Shown here piece by piece: positions 43,701 to 51,846 of a stretch of 64,000 nt of DNA (position 1 is the stretch's first letter; each line of letters begins with the position of its first letter). The DNA lies in assembly GCF_001593385.1 (NCBI RefSeq), contig NZ_LUVZ01000047.1, forward strand, positions 1-64,000, given 5' to 3'. Both the position numbers and the translations under genes were made by a program. The notes beneath the pieces are model-generated. The model saw only the letters and a program-made list of their open reading frames with translations. It had not been told where the DNA came from and did not search any database. The stretch is from Chryseobacterium cucumeris. GTDB lineage: Bacteria > Bacteroidota > Bacteroidia > Flavobacteriales > Weeksellaceae.

Positions 43701-43868
43701 CACTTCGGCATTCGCTCCTGTATATTTTGCTGTAACGGTTACTGAAGGCGGTACAATATCGGGAAACTGAGTGATTGGCATTTTCAGCAACGCCATAATT
43801 CCCAGCAATACAAATAATATGGAAATAACCAACGAAAGAACCTTTCGTCTTATAAACATTTCTACCAT
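40746..43868 (-). CDS. RND efflux pump, HAE1 family (AcrB-like)
   Basis: 1040 residues, the usual length. Twelve membrane helices are arranged 1+5 and 1+5 with two large periplasmic loops. The first TM is followed by MPITQFPDIVPPSVTVTAKY, with the family signatures GLTLIQVFFEVGTDPD in the first loop, LALVLAIGIVVDNAIVVVEA with the proton-relay Asp pair, and LVMLIGLLAKNAILIVEFA. It exports hydrophobic drugs or metabolites using the proton gradient. It is the middle gene of an adaptor-pump-channel operon. Confidence 0.95.
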   Translation of the reverse strand: MVEMFIRRKVLSLVISILFVLLGIMALLKMPITQFPDIVPPSVTVTAKYTGANAEVSANAVALPLERAINGVPGMTYMSTVTSNDGLTLIQVFFEVGTDPDVAAVNVQNRVTTILDELPEEVIRAGVTTEKEVNSMLMYLNITSADPSQDEQFIYNFTDINVLQELKRIDGVGRAEIMGQKEYSMRVWLDPQKMAAYNISADEVITSLQKQNISAAPGKVGETSGKTSSQLQYVIKYKGKFFEPKQYEEVPIRSDVDGTILKLKDIAKVEFGAMNYGMVSKTDGRPSASIMMKQRPGSNASEVIESVKAKMEELKVTSFPPGMEYNMAYDVSRFLDASISAVLTTLIEAFILVGIVVFIFLQDWRSTLIPVLAVPVALVGTFAFMNMLDFSVNLLTLFALVLAIGIVVDNAIVVVEAVHVKMEEGMNAMDATISATKEIAGAVVAITIVMSAVFIPVAFLDGPVGVFYRQFSLTLAISIVISGVNALTLTPALCAIILKPHDHNKKKTIIDRAFQSFNTGFERLTNGYVGILSKFATRTTVTFGLLFLFVGLTFVTSKFLPTGFIPMEDQGMVYVSVTTPQGATVERTEKVLDEVTVIAKKIKGVENVTTLAGYSIVTEIAGSSYGMAMINLKDWKERSISVNDLISELSDKTKSIADAQIEIFAPPTVPGFGNTSGFELRLLDRTGGTIENTDKITKDFVKKLNEAPELQNNFTSFDATFPQYMINVDYDMAAKKGVSVDNAMSTLQTMLGSYYATNFIRFSQMYKVMVQASPEHRDTPESILNLYLKNDKGEMVPFSTFITIEKVYGPEVLTRYNMYMSAMINGEPADGYSSGDAIEAVERVAKETLPRGFDIEWSGMTREEILSGNQTVYIFAICLLFVYLLLAAQYESFLLPMPVLLSLPTGIFGSYIALVAAGLDNNIYAQVALVMLIGLLAKNAILIVEFAVARNKQGFDIVPAAIEGARQRLRPILMTSFAFVAGLIPLCIASGAGAIGNRSIGTAAAGGMLIGTIFGLVVIPGLYIFFAKLENKKKDEKIKS

Positions 43869-43896
43869 AGTTAGTTGATTTAAAGATTATGAAAGG

Positions 43897-44985
43897 TTAA
43901 TACTTCTTTTTGATTTTGATAATATCACCATCTTTCAAAGACTGAGTCCCTTCATAAATGATTAAATCTCCCTTTTTAAGACCGCTTTCTACCATATAAG
44001 AATCTCTTAAAGTAGTTCCGATCTTAATGTTGGTCATTTTCACTTTATTCTGTTTATCTACCACAAAAACATAGGTTTTATCCTGAATGGAAAAGGTAGA
44101 TTTTTGTGGAATAAGGATCGCATTATTCTGTTGCTCAGAAATGATAAGTTTCCCGGAAGTACCGTGTTTGATCAAACGGTCCGGATTCGGGAAAAGCACT
44201 TTATAACGAATAGAACCTGTGGTTCTGTCTATTTCTCCTTCTGCTGTTTTCAAAGCTCCGTTGAACTGATAATTAACTCCATTAGGCAACGTCAATTCAA
44301 TTTTTTGATGATTTCCGATCTTATCATTAGCTAAAAGCTCAAAATATAAGTTTTCAGGAATGGAGAAATAGGCATACACTTCGTTCAGTTGGGACAGTGT
44401 GGTTAACAATGTTCCATTTTCCACCAAACTTCCGTCTTTATGGGGAATTACATCAATTACTCCATCAAAAGGTGCTGTAATTCTTGTAAAGCTTATTTTC
44501 TGAAGAACGGTTCTTTTTTCTGCATCGGCAAAGGCATGTTTTGCTTTTGCAGAAGATAGTTTAGCCTTTACCATTTCCAGTTCGTTGTTTGCAACAAATT
44601 TTTTAGCATGAAGACTCTGAATCTGCTTCAATTCTACTTCTGCAATACGAACATCTGCTTCAGTCTGTTTTAAAGCTGCATTTGCTTTCAGGAGTTCCAT
44701 CTGAAGTTCGGCATCATTAATTTTAAATAAAGCCTGTCCCTGATGGACAAATTGTCCCTCATTTACATAAATATGCTGTATAATACCTCCGATTCTGGAG
44801 CGCATTTCAACATTTTTTTTAGCCTGGATATCAGTAACAAACTGGTTGCTCACCAAGGTGTCTTTTTCCTTGATTTCCAGCACGGGAACTTCTTTGTCTT
44901 TCTGATTGTCTTTTTGCTTGTCTTTACTGCATGACACAGCGAATAATGTTGCAAGAATGCAAATTATTACGTTTTTAAAATACAT
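43897..44985 (-). CDS. RND periplasmic adaptor lipoprotein (MFP)
   Basis: 362 residues. A lipoprotein signal ends at FAVSC, followed by SKDKQKDNQKDKE. Lipoyl halves (RIGGIIQHIYVNEGQFVHQG and FTRITAPFDGVIDVIPH) flank a coiled-coil hairpin (AALKQTEADVRIAEVELK), then a beta barrel and the membrane-proximal domain. It links the RND pump to the outer-membrane channel. It is 28 bp upstream of the pump gene. Confidence 0.93.
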   Translation of the reverse strand: MYFKNVIICILATLFAVSCSKDKQKDNQKDKEVPVLEIKEKDTLVSNQFVTDIQAKKNVEMRSRIGGIIQHIYVNEGQFVHQGQALFKINDAELQMELLKANAALKQTEADVRIAEVELKQIQSLHAKKFVANNELEMVKAKLSSAKAKHAFADAEKRTVLQKISFTRITAPFDGVIDVIPHKDGSLVENGTLLTTLSQLNEVYAYFSIPENLYFELLANDKIGNHQKIELTLPNGVNYQFNGALKTAEGEIDRTTGSIRYKVLFPNPDRLIKHGTSGKLIISEQQNNAILIPQKSTFSIQDKTYVFVVDKQNKVKMTNIKIGTTLRDSYMVESGLKKGDLIIYEGTQSLKDGDIIKIKKKY

Positions 44986-45045
44986 TTTTAAATGTTTAAG
45001 TTATAAGATTTCCGTAAAAATGATTTGGTATTCAGAAACTTAAAC

Positions 45046-45378
45046 CTAGTACAGCTGGAGGAGATGGAGAAAAGATTTAACGCCACAAATAATAGAAATT
45101 GCGATCTCAGGAAGCGTAACTTTGGGAATAGCTTTTAAAATTCCTGAAAAATCTGCAATGGCAGTATCGTTTTTTTTGACAGAATGTTTTACAATTTTGG
45201 CAGCCGCAGGCAATGCATGCGTATTCATATCTGCCTCTTCGTAAACATCCAGAACATGAATGTTGGTTACAGGAGGAACATGAGGGATATTTCTCAATGA
45301 TTTTTCCGCCCAATTCGAATTGAAAAGGGAAAAAACCAGTATGATATAGAATAAGAAAAATGACCTCAGACTTGCCAT
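45046..45378 (-). CDS. Hypothetical exported protein
   Basis: 110 residues beginning with a signal-like hydrophobic segment (FFLFYIILVFSLFNSNWA). The rest, including IPHVPPVTNIHVLDVYEEAD and a hydrophobic end, has no recognised family. It lies 60 bp ahead of the adaptor gene on the same strand, so it could be the first gene of the operon or chance coding in the leader. Another open minus-strand frame overlaps it, which lowers confidence. Confidence 0.35.
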   Translation of the reverse strand: MASLRSFFLFYIILVFSLFNSNWAEKSLRNIPHVPPVTNIHVLDVYEEADMNTHALPAAAKIVKHSVKKNDTAIADFSGILKAIPKVTLPEIAISIICGVKSFLHLLQLY

Positions 45379-45637
45379 GTCAACCAGAACACATTAGTTT
45401 TTAAGTAAAAAACGATAGTTTGGCAAAATTAGGAATTTTTACCGGAAGATCCCGCCATTGAACTGTTAAAAAAACTTAAACAATGGATGAATAATCTTAT
45501 TTATTTGTATTGTCATTCCGTAGGAATCTAATTGGAATCGTAAAAGTTTCGGCTAAAGCCAGTGGAATTTGGGTTATCGTTTTTAAACGGGCTCCCTTCA
45601 TCTAAGCTCAGGATGATAAACCGTTTCTATTGAATAT

Positions 45638-46090
45638 CTAGAACAGTTTACTCAATATTCTGAAACGATAATCAAAGATATGTTCCAGTTTCTTTTTCAC
45701 GAAAAGATCGTGGACAATTTCTCCTAAAAACCCCATGGGAAGTTCATAGTCTATAGTATCCTTCATCAATACGCCTTCTTCATTGGAAATAAATTCATGA
45801 TAGTGGTTCCATAGTTTGTACGGACCTTTTTTCTGAAAATCAATGAAACTTTTCTGAAAATCTACGTGGGTGATCTCCGTCTGCCACTTCATTTTGATAC
45901 CGAATAATGGAGAAACATAATAATCGATGAGCATTCCTTCAAAGATTTCATCATCTTCCATTTCCGTTAATACGACGAAGCCCATATCCTTCGGAGTAAT
46001 TTCTGAAAGATTGTTTGCGGAGGAAAAGAACTTCCAGGCGGTTTCTATATCACAATTGAGCTGTTGTTCACGGAAAAGAGTATGCTTCAT
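45638..46090 (-). CDS. SRPBCC-family protein
   Basis: 150 residues with the START/Bet v1-like pattern: FREQQLNCDIETAWKFFSSANNLSEITP at the start, GFVVLTEMEDDEIFEG, then YHEFISNEEGVLMKDTIDYELPMG and a long C-terminal helix. It is a small soluble ligand-binding protein; homologues are often annotated as cell-division inhibitor-like. The ligand is unknown. It is convergent with nothing and lies 51 bp beyond the L,D-transpeptidase-like gene start. Confidence 0.8.
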   Translation of the reverse strand: MKHTLFREQQLNCDIETAWKFFSSANNLSEITPKDMGFVVLTEMEDDEIFEGMLIDYYVSPLFGIKMKWQTEITHVDFQKSFIDFQKKGPYKLWNHYHEFISNEEGVLMKDTIDYELPMGFLGEIVHDLFVKKKLEHIFDYRFRILSKLF

Positions 46091-46141
46091 AAGACCGGAT
46101 CAGTTTATCTGATTGTTGTCAAACAAATGTATGACAAAGAT

Positions 46142-46789
46142 TTAATTATAGATCCACATCAGTACTGGTTTTCCCGATTTCTGAATCATCGGATCAATTT
46201 CTTTCATGGCATTGTTGGAAACAGTCGGGCAGCCCCATCCTTCGGGAGATCCGTCAGGAAACACTTCCTCATCGCTCATAAGATCCCAGGAATGAAAGAC
46301 AATATATCTTTTTAAAGCATTGCTGTTGGTTTCTTCAAGGCCGTTCATAAGGTATTTTATATTGATTCCCCAATCGCTGTAGCCTCTTCCTTCCAATTTA
46401 TACTTTCCTAAAGATGAAAGGTGGCTTCCATCTTCATTGCTGAAACCCGGATTGGCTTTAGAATTATCTTTACTCCAGGAATTGGAACCGCAACCATGCC
46501 CTACCAGATATTTTTTAGTAATCTTATTATTCTTAAAATCCCAGACAAAAAAACGGTTAACGCCGGAGTGAAGGCTCATATCAATGAGAATACAGAAATC
46601 TTTGCTGAGGTTCTTTGAAGCACAGAATTTCAGGGCTTCTTCTGCTTTTATTTTTAATTTAGAAAAATCAGCTTCAGGTTTCTTTTCTGCAACTACTGAT
46701 GTTTCTACCGTTCTTATTGTATTATTTCTCCTTTCCTGAGAACATGAACAGATCCAAAAGATGGTGAAAAACCAAAAAACCTTTTTCAT
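46142..46789 (-). CDS. L,D-transpeptidase-like lipoprotein (YkuD_2 type)
   Basis: 215 residues. A lipoprotein signal ends at WICSC. The catalytic region has YIVFHSWDL (His), then SPEGWGCPTVSN with the Gly-Cys nucleophile, as in the murein L,D-transpeptidase catalytic domain family of Bacteroidetes. LIDMSLHSGVNRFFVWDF is the typical first strand of that fold. It probably acts on peptidoglycan in the periplasm. It follows the DUF2459 gene by 3 bp, so they are co-transcribed. Confidence 0.85.
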   Translation of the reverse strand: MKKVFWFFTIFWICSCSQERRNNTIRTVETSVVAEKKPEADFSKLKIKAEEALKFCASKNLSKDFCILIDMSLHSGVNRFFVWDFKNNKITKKYLVGHGCGSNSWSKDNSKANPGFSNEDGSHLSSLGKYKLEGRGYSDWGINIKYLMNGLEETNSNALKRYIVFHSWDLMSDEEVFPDGSPEGWGCPTVSNNAMKEIDPMIQKSGKPVLMWIYN

Positions 46790-46792
46790 ATT

Positions 46793-47476
46793 TTATTTAT
46801 AATGCTGAAAGATTCCGAAATCAGAAGGAGTCCAAAGTGCGGCTTTTTGCCCTGCTGCCTTCAAAGCGTTATTTGACCAGGTGTTGCAGGTATACAGAAA
46901 GCTGTAAGTCCCTTTTGCATCATAAAAAGCATCGTTATCACCGTAAACAGCATTGGTAGGGATCAGCATAAAATTTCTGTTCTCATCTCTGTCAAATTTA
47001 TCTTCCACATATTTCACCAGATTTTCATACTGACTTCTGCTAATCATAATCATTTTACAGTCATCGCCTTCTTTCATCGTATTATAATAAGTACAGTGCA
47101 TAGCTGAATCACTTAGCCAGAATGCAGCCTTTATAGCTGTTGAAAATTTCAGGTCTGCCCACGTAGGTGTATCAAGATAAAAACCTTTATCCCCCCATCC
47201 TATCCCTATATACTGATAGTCTGTTCTTTTTGATTTTGTATTGGCAAAAGGAATTTTCCGGCTCCAGTCCTGCAAATCGTTTTTCACAGGCATTACAATA
47301 TCGGTATGCACTCCGTTGGTATAAATGTAGATTGGAATTTCTTTCTTTTGTCCGTCATCTTTTGCGGAAACAGGAATATAGGGAATCAACAACCCAAGGA
47401 TGACATAAATAATCACAATCCCTAAAATAATTCCTATCACTTTCAGGAGATACATAAATATTGTTTTCACAGTCAT
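46793..47476 (-). CDS. DUF2459 (TIGR02117) family membrane protein
   Basis: 227 residues with one N-terminal membrane helix (VIGIILGIVIIYVILGLLI). The conserved features are YTNGVHTDIVMPV, YIGIGWGDKGFYLDTPTW and CNTWSNNALKAAG, which identify the DUF2459 family. The C..N-H-like residues give it the look of a cysteine-hydrolase fold. No function is established. It is 3 bp upstream of the L,D-transpeptidase-like gene, so a cell-wall role is possible. Confidence 0.85.
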   Translation of the reverse strand: MTVKTIFMYLLKVIGIILGIVIIYVILGLLIPYIPVSAKDDGQKKEIPIYIYTNGVHTDIVMPVKNDLQDWSRKIPFANTKSKRTDYQYIGIGWGDKGFYLDTPTWADLKFSTAIKAAFWLSDSAMHCTYYNTMKEGDDCKMIMISRSQYENLVKYVEDKFDRDENRNFMLIPTNAVYGDNDAFYDAKGTYSFLYTCNTWSNNALKAAGQKAALWTPSDFGIFQHYK

Positions 47477-47568
47477 GTTTTTTAATAAAATTTAATCTTT
47501 AATTTTTAGTAAAAGTATTTGTTTTAATCGAAAAATTAGCTATATTTAGTTACGAAATATTCACAAAT

Positions 47569-47649
47569 ATGCGTAAAAATACTAAATCCCAAAAAAGGTT
47601 TAAAGTAAGAGTAAAAACTGCTCCTAAAAGAATACAAAAAAGACGTTGA
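47569..47649 (+). CDS. Very basic 26-residue protein
   Basis: ATG at 47569, stop TGA at 47647-47649. The peptide starts MRKNTKSQKRFKVRVKTAPK and ends in IQKRR, with 13 Lys/Arg among 26 residues. A TATATTTA box (47541-47548) lies 20 bases upstream and a strong terminator begins at the stop codon, so it is packaged as a single-gene unit. Composition resembles a ribosomal or nucleic-acid-binding peptide such as the Thx class. I do not recognise it by name. It lies in a gap of about 360 bp between larger genes. Confidence 0.55.
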   Translation: MRKNTKSQKRFKVRVKTAPKRIQKRR

Positions 47650-47692
47650 TTTTCGGTGAGATTCTGATCTCCTGAAAATCAATTTTTCTTTA
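47646..47692 (+). terminator. Terminator of the 26-residue gene
   Basis: TTGATTTTC (47646-47654) pairs with GAAAATCAA (47674-47682), followed by TTTTTCTTTAT. The stem includes the stop codon. Confidence 0.75.
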
Positions 47693-47836
47693 TAGGAAAG
47701 GCTTTTTAAGAAACTTATTAATGTAAATCTTCACCTCCTTAAAGCGAAAAATTTAAGGAATGGTCGACCATCAGCTCTGGTTTGGAACTTCAAAAAATTC
47801 CAAAAGAGGGATTGTCACCAAAAGTTCAGAGAAAAC

Positions 47837-48775
47837 TCAGTCAGAAGATTTCTGTAAAAACTCAATATTTCTTTTGAGTCCTGTAAATTTAGTACGTTTT
47901 ACGGGAGACTTTCTAAAGATTTCTGAGAAAATTTCCTGAGTAAGTTCCTTCCATTCTCCTTTTTTGAAGTTTTTCAACGCTTCATTGGGTTGGAAGCGGC
48001 TCTGTTTGTTAGGCGCTGAGAACCTGTTCCAGGGACAAACATCCTGACAGATATCGCAGCCAAACATCCAGTCTTCCATTTTATCTTTAAAATAATCCGG
48101 GATTTCGCTTTTGAGTTCTATGGTTGCATAGGAAATGCAGCGGCTTCCATCTATAATTTTTTCAGAAACAATGGCATCTGTAGGACAGGCATCGATACAT
48201 TTTCTGCAGCTTCCACAATGATCTGTAGTGGCGTGGTCAGGAATCAGCTCCAGATCGCAGATGATTTCGGCCAGAAAATAAAAAGAACCGCTTTGTTTGG
48301 TAATGAGGTTGGCATTTTTCCCTACCCAGCCTATTCCTGATTTTTTAGCCCACGCTCTTTCCAAAACCGGCGCAGAATCTACAAAGACACGAAATCCAAA
48401 TTCCCCTATTTCTTCCTGCAGCTCTGCAACCATTTCACGGAGTATTTCTTTGATTACTTCATGATAGTCTTCTGCATAAGCATATTTTGAGATTTTAAAG
48501 TTCTCCAGCGTTGAAATTTTTTCTTCAGGAAAGTAATTGTAAGAAAGTGAAATCACAGATTTTGAACCTTCTACCAATAGTCTCGGATCAAGTCTTTTGT
48601 CGAAATGATTTTCCATATACTTCATTTCGCCGTTATAATTATTCTTCAGCCATTTTTCAAGATGAGGAGCTTCTTCCTCGAGAAAATCAGCTTTGGAAAT
48701 GCCACAACTCTGGAATCCAAAACTTTTTGCCTTGGACTTTATGAGTTGGGAATATTTTTCGGCACCAGCATTCAT
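47837..48775 (-). CDS. queG: Epoxyqueuosine reductase
   Basis: 312 residues from the ATG at 48775; a GTG lies three codons earlier. QueG features are [14 protein letters not shown] near the start, the catalytic Asp region [20 protein letters not shown], and two 4Fe-4S motifs: [12 protein letters not shown] and [12 protein letters not shown]. It performs the last step of queuosine formation in tRNA using cobalamin. No C-terminal HEAT-repeat domain is present, as in many bacteria. Confidence 0.94.
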   Translation of the reverse strand: MNAGAEKYSQLIKSKAKSFGFQSCGISKADFLEEEAPHLEKWLKNNYNGEMKYMENHFDKRLDPRLLVEGSKSVISLSYNYFPEEKISTLENFKISKYAYAEDYHEVIKEILREMVAELQEEIGEFGFRVFVDSAPVLERAWAKKSGIGWVGKNANLITKQSGSFYFLAEIICDLELIPDHATTDHCGSCRKCIDACPTDAIVSEKIIDGSRCISYATIELKSEIPDYFKDKMEDWMFGCDICQDVCPWNRFSAPNKQSRFQPNEALKNFKKGEWKELTQEIFSEIFRKSPVKRTKFTGLKRNIEFLQKSSD

Positions 48776-48920
48776 TAATTTCACACTGCAAAATTAAGAT
48801 TATTTTATCAATCTTCAGATTTATGCCAAAGTACCTCCCACGAATGGTTCTTTCTGAAAAAATTATGTTTTAATTAGGATTTTTTTCAAAAAAAAAATAC
48901 GTAATTTCGTTTCTAATTTA

Positions 48921-49238
48921 ATGTTTAAACCAACAACTATGTCTTTAATAGAAGTAATACAATCAGGAAACTATGAATTAATCGACGTTCGTGAGCCAAT
49001 GGAGCTTGAAATGGACGGTAATATAGATGGTGCTAAGAATATTCCTTTAGGTGAAGTAGAAGACAGACAGGATGAGATCCTATCTATTGAAAAGCCTGTT
49101 ATCTTATTCTGCAGAAGCGGAAACAGAAGCGGAAAAGCATTGGATTATCTTAACGCTCAAGGATTAAAGGACGGTTATAACGGCGGAGGCTGGGCTGAGC
49201 TGAAGGCTGTTCTGGAAGCAAATCAGGGAACTTTTTAA
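48921..49238 (+). CDS. Single-domain rhodanese-like protein
   Basis: 105 residues (99 from the M at 48939). YELIDVREPMELEMDG and ILFCRSGNRSGKAL show the rhodanese fold with the catalytic Cys in the CRSGNRSG loop. It probably transfers sulfur in the cytoplasm; the acceptor is unknown. The HD protein follows 27 bp later on the same strand. Confidence 0.9.
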   Translation: MFKPTTMSLIEVIQSGNYELIDVREPMELEMDGNIDGAKNIPLGEVEDRQDEILSIEKPVILFCRSGNRSGKALDYLNAQGLKDGYNGGGWAELKAVLEANQGTF

Positions 49239-49265
49239 AAGTTCCTTTTTTTATATCTTATTTCT

Positions 49266-49886
49266 ATGAATCTGAAAAACTATTTTGAAACGCTTTGTTC
49301 TTCTTTCACCGAAAACAAACAGCTGATCGACAGTCTGTGGAACGAAGTTGAAACCAGATATTCTGAAAAAGGCAGACACTACCACAATCTTCTTCATCTT
49401 GAAAATATGTTCAGTGAACTCGAAGCTGTGAAAAGCGATATTTCAGATTTTACAGCCATTTCTTTCTCCGTGTTTTACCATGACGTTATCTACGATGCTT
49501 CTTCTAAGTCTAATGAGGAAAAAAGTGCGGCCAAAACAGAAAAAAGGCTTGGAGAACTTCATTTGAACAAAGACAGAATTTCACTCATTTCTGCGCAGAT
49601 TCTAGCAACAAAATCACATCATCAATCCGATAATGAAGACACCAATTATCTGCTTGATGCCGATCTTTCTGTATTGGGTAAAGATTTTAAAACTTATTTA
49701 GAATATACTCAGAATATCAGAAAAGAGTATTCTATTTATCCTGACTTCCTTTATAAACCGGGACGAAAAAAAGTGCTCAAACATTTCCTTGAACTTGAAA
49801 GTATCTTTAAAACAGAATATTTTAAGGAAAGATATGAAGCCCGGGCAAAGGAAAATATTGCTGCCGAGCTTCAGTTATTGAAATAA
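49266..49886 (+). CDS. HD-type metal-dependent phosphohydrolase-like protein
   Basis: 206 residues. RHYHNLLHLENMFSEL (first His) and FSVFYHDVIYDASSKSNEEKSA (HD pair) match the predicted HD hydrolase family COG4339, with LLDADLSVLG as the late Asp. It is soluble; the substrate is unknown. It follows the rhodanese gene and ends before a hairpin terminator. Confidence 0.85.
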   Translation: MNLKNYFETLCSSFTENKQLIDSLWNEVETRYSEKGRHYHNLLHLENMFSELEAVKSDISDFTAISFSVFYHDVIYDASSKSNEEKSAAKTEKRLGELHLNKDRISLISAQILATKSHHQSDNEDTNYLLDADLSVLGKDFKTYLEYTQNIRKEYSIYPDFLYKPGRKKVLKHFLELESIFKTEYFKERYEARAKENIAAELQLLK

Positions 49887-49908
49887 AAATAGATCAATCT
49901 GTTGATTT

Positions 49909-49939
49909 AACAAAGACACCCGTTAACAGGTGTCTTGTT
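49909..49939. terminator. Hairpin between convergent genes
   Basis: GACACC (49915-49920) pairs with GGTGTC (49929-49934), with flanking AACAA and TTGTT extending the stem across mismatches. It lies between the HD gene and the hydrolase gene. Confidence 0.55.
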
Positions 49940-49950
49940 GATATTGTATA

Positions 49951-50721
49951 TTAGAAATAATTGCTGATAAATCCGGCCGCTTTCTCCAATACAGGCTCAG
50001 GCACTTCTTTATGCGGTGTATGGCCTATACCGGGAATGATATATTTTTCTGCACTTCCACCGACCTGAGTAACTGTTTTTTCTACCTGATCCAATGTGCC
50101 ATATTCATCGGCTTCTCCCTGAATAAATAACAATGGAGCTGTAATATCTTTCAGGAAATACTCTATATTCCAGGTTCTGTAATCATCCCGTGTCCAGGTT
50201 TCTGTCCAGGCTCTGAAAAGCATTTCTACTTTATCACCATGATATTTCTGCAAACGTTCCGGAAGATTGGTCGTTTTGTAAGCTTCCCATGCGTCGTAAA
50301 CTCCTTTTAAAGTTGTTTCTTCTACAAAAATATGACCAGCTTCACAGATAACGGCTTTTATTCTTTCGGGATATTTTGCAGCGGTGATCAAAGCAATTGT
50401 TCCCCCATCACTGTGCCCGAACAGGACAACGTTATCAATATTCATTTCAGTCAATACATCATTCAACAGATCTGCTTCCAGTTCCATATAATGTATCGGC
50501 CTCTCATGAGTAAGCATAGGAAACGATTTCCCATAGCCTAAACGGTCATAAGCAAGAGTATTGCATTGTGTGATCTCAGCCAGCTTAGCCGGAAAATCTC
50601 TCCAGAGCTGCACAGATCCTAATGAATCATGCAGAAAAACAATCGTAGGCCTGTCTCGAAGTTGATTATTGTGTTCGATATATAATTTTTGTCCCTTTAC
50701 ATCAATTATTCTTCCCTCCAT
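49951..50721 (-). CDS. Alpha/beta hydrolase
   Basis: 256 residues. TIVFLHDSLGSVQLWRDFP (oxyanion strand), the nucleophile elbow VVLFGHSDGGTIAL with Ser, GEADEYGTL (acid) and GIGHTPHKE (His) form a typical catalytic triad. No signal peptide. It follows the nitronate monooxygenase gene by 14 bp on the same strand. The substrate is unknown. Confidence 0.9.
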   Translation of the reverse strand: MEGRIIDVKGQKLYIEHNNQLRDRPTIVFLHDSLGSVQLWRDFPAKLAEITQCNTLAYDRLGYGKSFPMLTHERPIHYMELEADLLNDVLTEMNIDNVVLFGHSDGGTIALITAAKYPERIKAVICEAGHIFVEETTLKGVYDAWEAYKTTNLPERLQKYHGDKVEMLFRAWTETWTRDDYRTWNIEYFLKDITAPLLFIQGEADEYGTLDQVEKTVTQVGGSAEKYIIPGIGHTPHKEVPEPVLEKAAGFISNYF

Positions 50722-50735
50722 CGAATATGATCATA

Positions 50736-51725
50736 TTAAAAAACCGGCATTTTCGTTTCTTCAAATTCTTTTAAAAGATGGCTGAAAACAGTTTCCACGG
50801 GAAGAATTTCATCAATTAAAGCAGAAACCTGGCCTATTTCAAGTTCTCCCTCTTCCATATCTCCTTCAAACATCCCTTTTTTTGCTCTGGCTCTTCCCAG
50901 CGATGCGATTAAAGCATCTTTGTTTCTTCCGTTCACATAAATATCTTCCAGCTCATTGAAGAATTTATTTTTAACCATTCTTACAGGAGCCAGTTCTTTC
51001 AACGTAAGGTGTGTATCTCCTTCCTGGAGTTCTGTAATTTTCTTTTTCCAGTTTTCATGGGCGCTAGCTTCGTGGGTAGCAGCAAAACGGGACCCGATTT
51101 GTACACCGTCCGCACCAAGAATCATTGCAGCCTTAATTTGTGAACCTAAAGCAATTCCTCCGGCAGCGATTAACGGTTTAGAAATATGTTTCTTTACATT
51201 CGGAATAAGACAGAATGTGGTGGTTTCATCTCTTCCGTTGTGGCCTCCTGCTTCGAAACCTTCTGCAACAACAGCATCTACTCCTGCGTCTTCGCATTTT
51301 ACAGCAAATTTAGTAGAAGAGACTACGTGAGCAACCTTTATTCCTTCTTTCTGAAGGGTTTCCGTATAGGTTTTCGGGTTACCGGCTGATGTAAATACAA
51401 TTTTCACTCCTTCTTCAAGGATGATCTGAATGATTTCATCAATATTAGGATATAACATCGGTACATTTACCCCGAATGGCTTATCTGTCGCCAGTTTACA
51501 TTTCCGGATATTTTCTCTCAGGATATCAGGATACATACTTCCTGCTCCTATTATTCCTAATCCTCCACAGTTAGAAACTGCAGAAGCAAGTCTCCATCCT
51601 GAATGCCAGATCATGCCTGCCTGGATAATTGGATATTTAATATTAAAAAGGTGTGAAATTCTATTGTGTGTAGCCTCCATGTCATGAAGTTTTTTTGCAG
51701 CGTTAAAATCTATAAAATTGCTCAT
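50736..51725 (-). CDS. Nitronate monooxygenase / FMN-dependent 2-nitropropane dioxygenase family
   Basis: 329 residues from the ATG at 51725 (MSNFIDFNAAK); an ATG at 51680 is an alternative. Family features are KYPIIQAGMIWHSGWRLASA, GGLGIIGAGSM, VVAEGFEAGGHNGRDE and PLIAAGGIALGSQIKAAMILGADGVQIGSRF (FMN-phosphate binding). It probably oxidises nitronates; a FabK-like enoyl reductase is less likely. It precedes the hydrolase gene. Confidence 0.88.
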   Translation of the reverse strand: MSNFIDFNAAKKLHDMEATHNRISHLFNIKYPIIQAGMIWHSGWRLASAVSNCGGLGIIGAGSMYPDILRENIRKCKLATDKPFGVNVPMLYPNIDEIIQIILEEGVKIVFTSAGNPKTYTETLQKEGIKVAHVVSSTKFAVKCEDAGVDAVVAEGFEAGGHNGRDETTTFCLIPNVKKHISKPLIAAGGIALGSQIKAAMILGADGVQIGSRFAATHEASAHENWKKKITELQEGDTHLTLKELAPVRMVKNKFFNELEDIYVNGRNKDALIASLGRARAKKGMFEGDMEEGELEIGQVSALIDEILPVETVFSHLLKEFEETKMPVF

Positions 51726-51810
51726 GTGTAAAAATAATAAAAACAACTGTTTTCCGGGAAAAATATGTCAATATTTTCTATCATAGCTTATTATTCTTTA
51801 AAGCTTATTA

Positions 51811-51840
51811 TAAAAAAAACCTTCAGAAATTCTGAAGGTT
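51811..51840 (-). terminator. Terminator after the SurA-like gene
   Basis: AACCTTCAGAA (51819-51829) pairs with TTCTGAAGGTT (51830-51840). On the minus strand it is followed by T8, 7 bases after the stop codon. Confidence 0.8.
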
Positions 51841-51846
51841 TTGATT

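Noticed and set aside
45510-45640. Sequence with TGTCATTCCGTAGGAATC, resembling interspersed repeats of Chryseobacterium genomes
   Set aside because: Only a weakly similar stretch (39226-39256) is present in this window, so a repeat family cannot be shown from this sequence.
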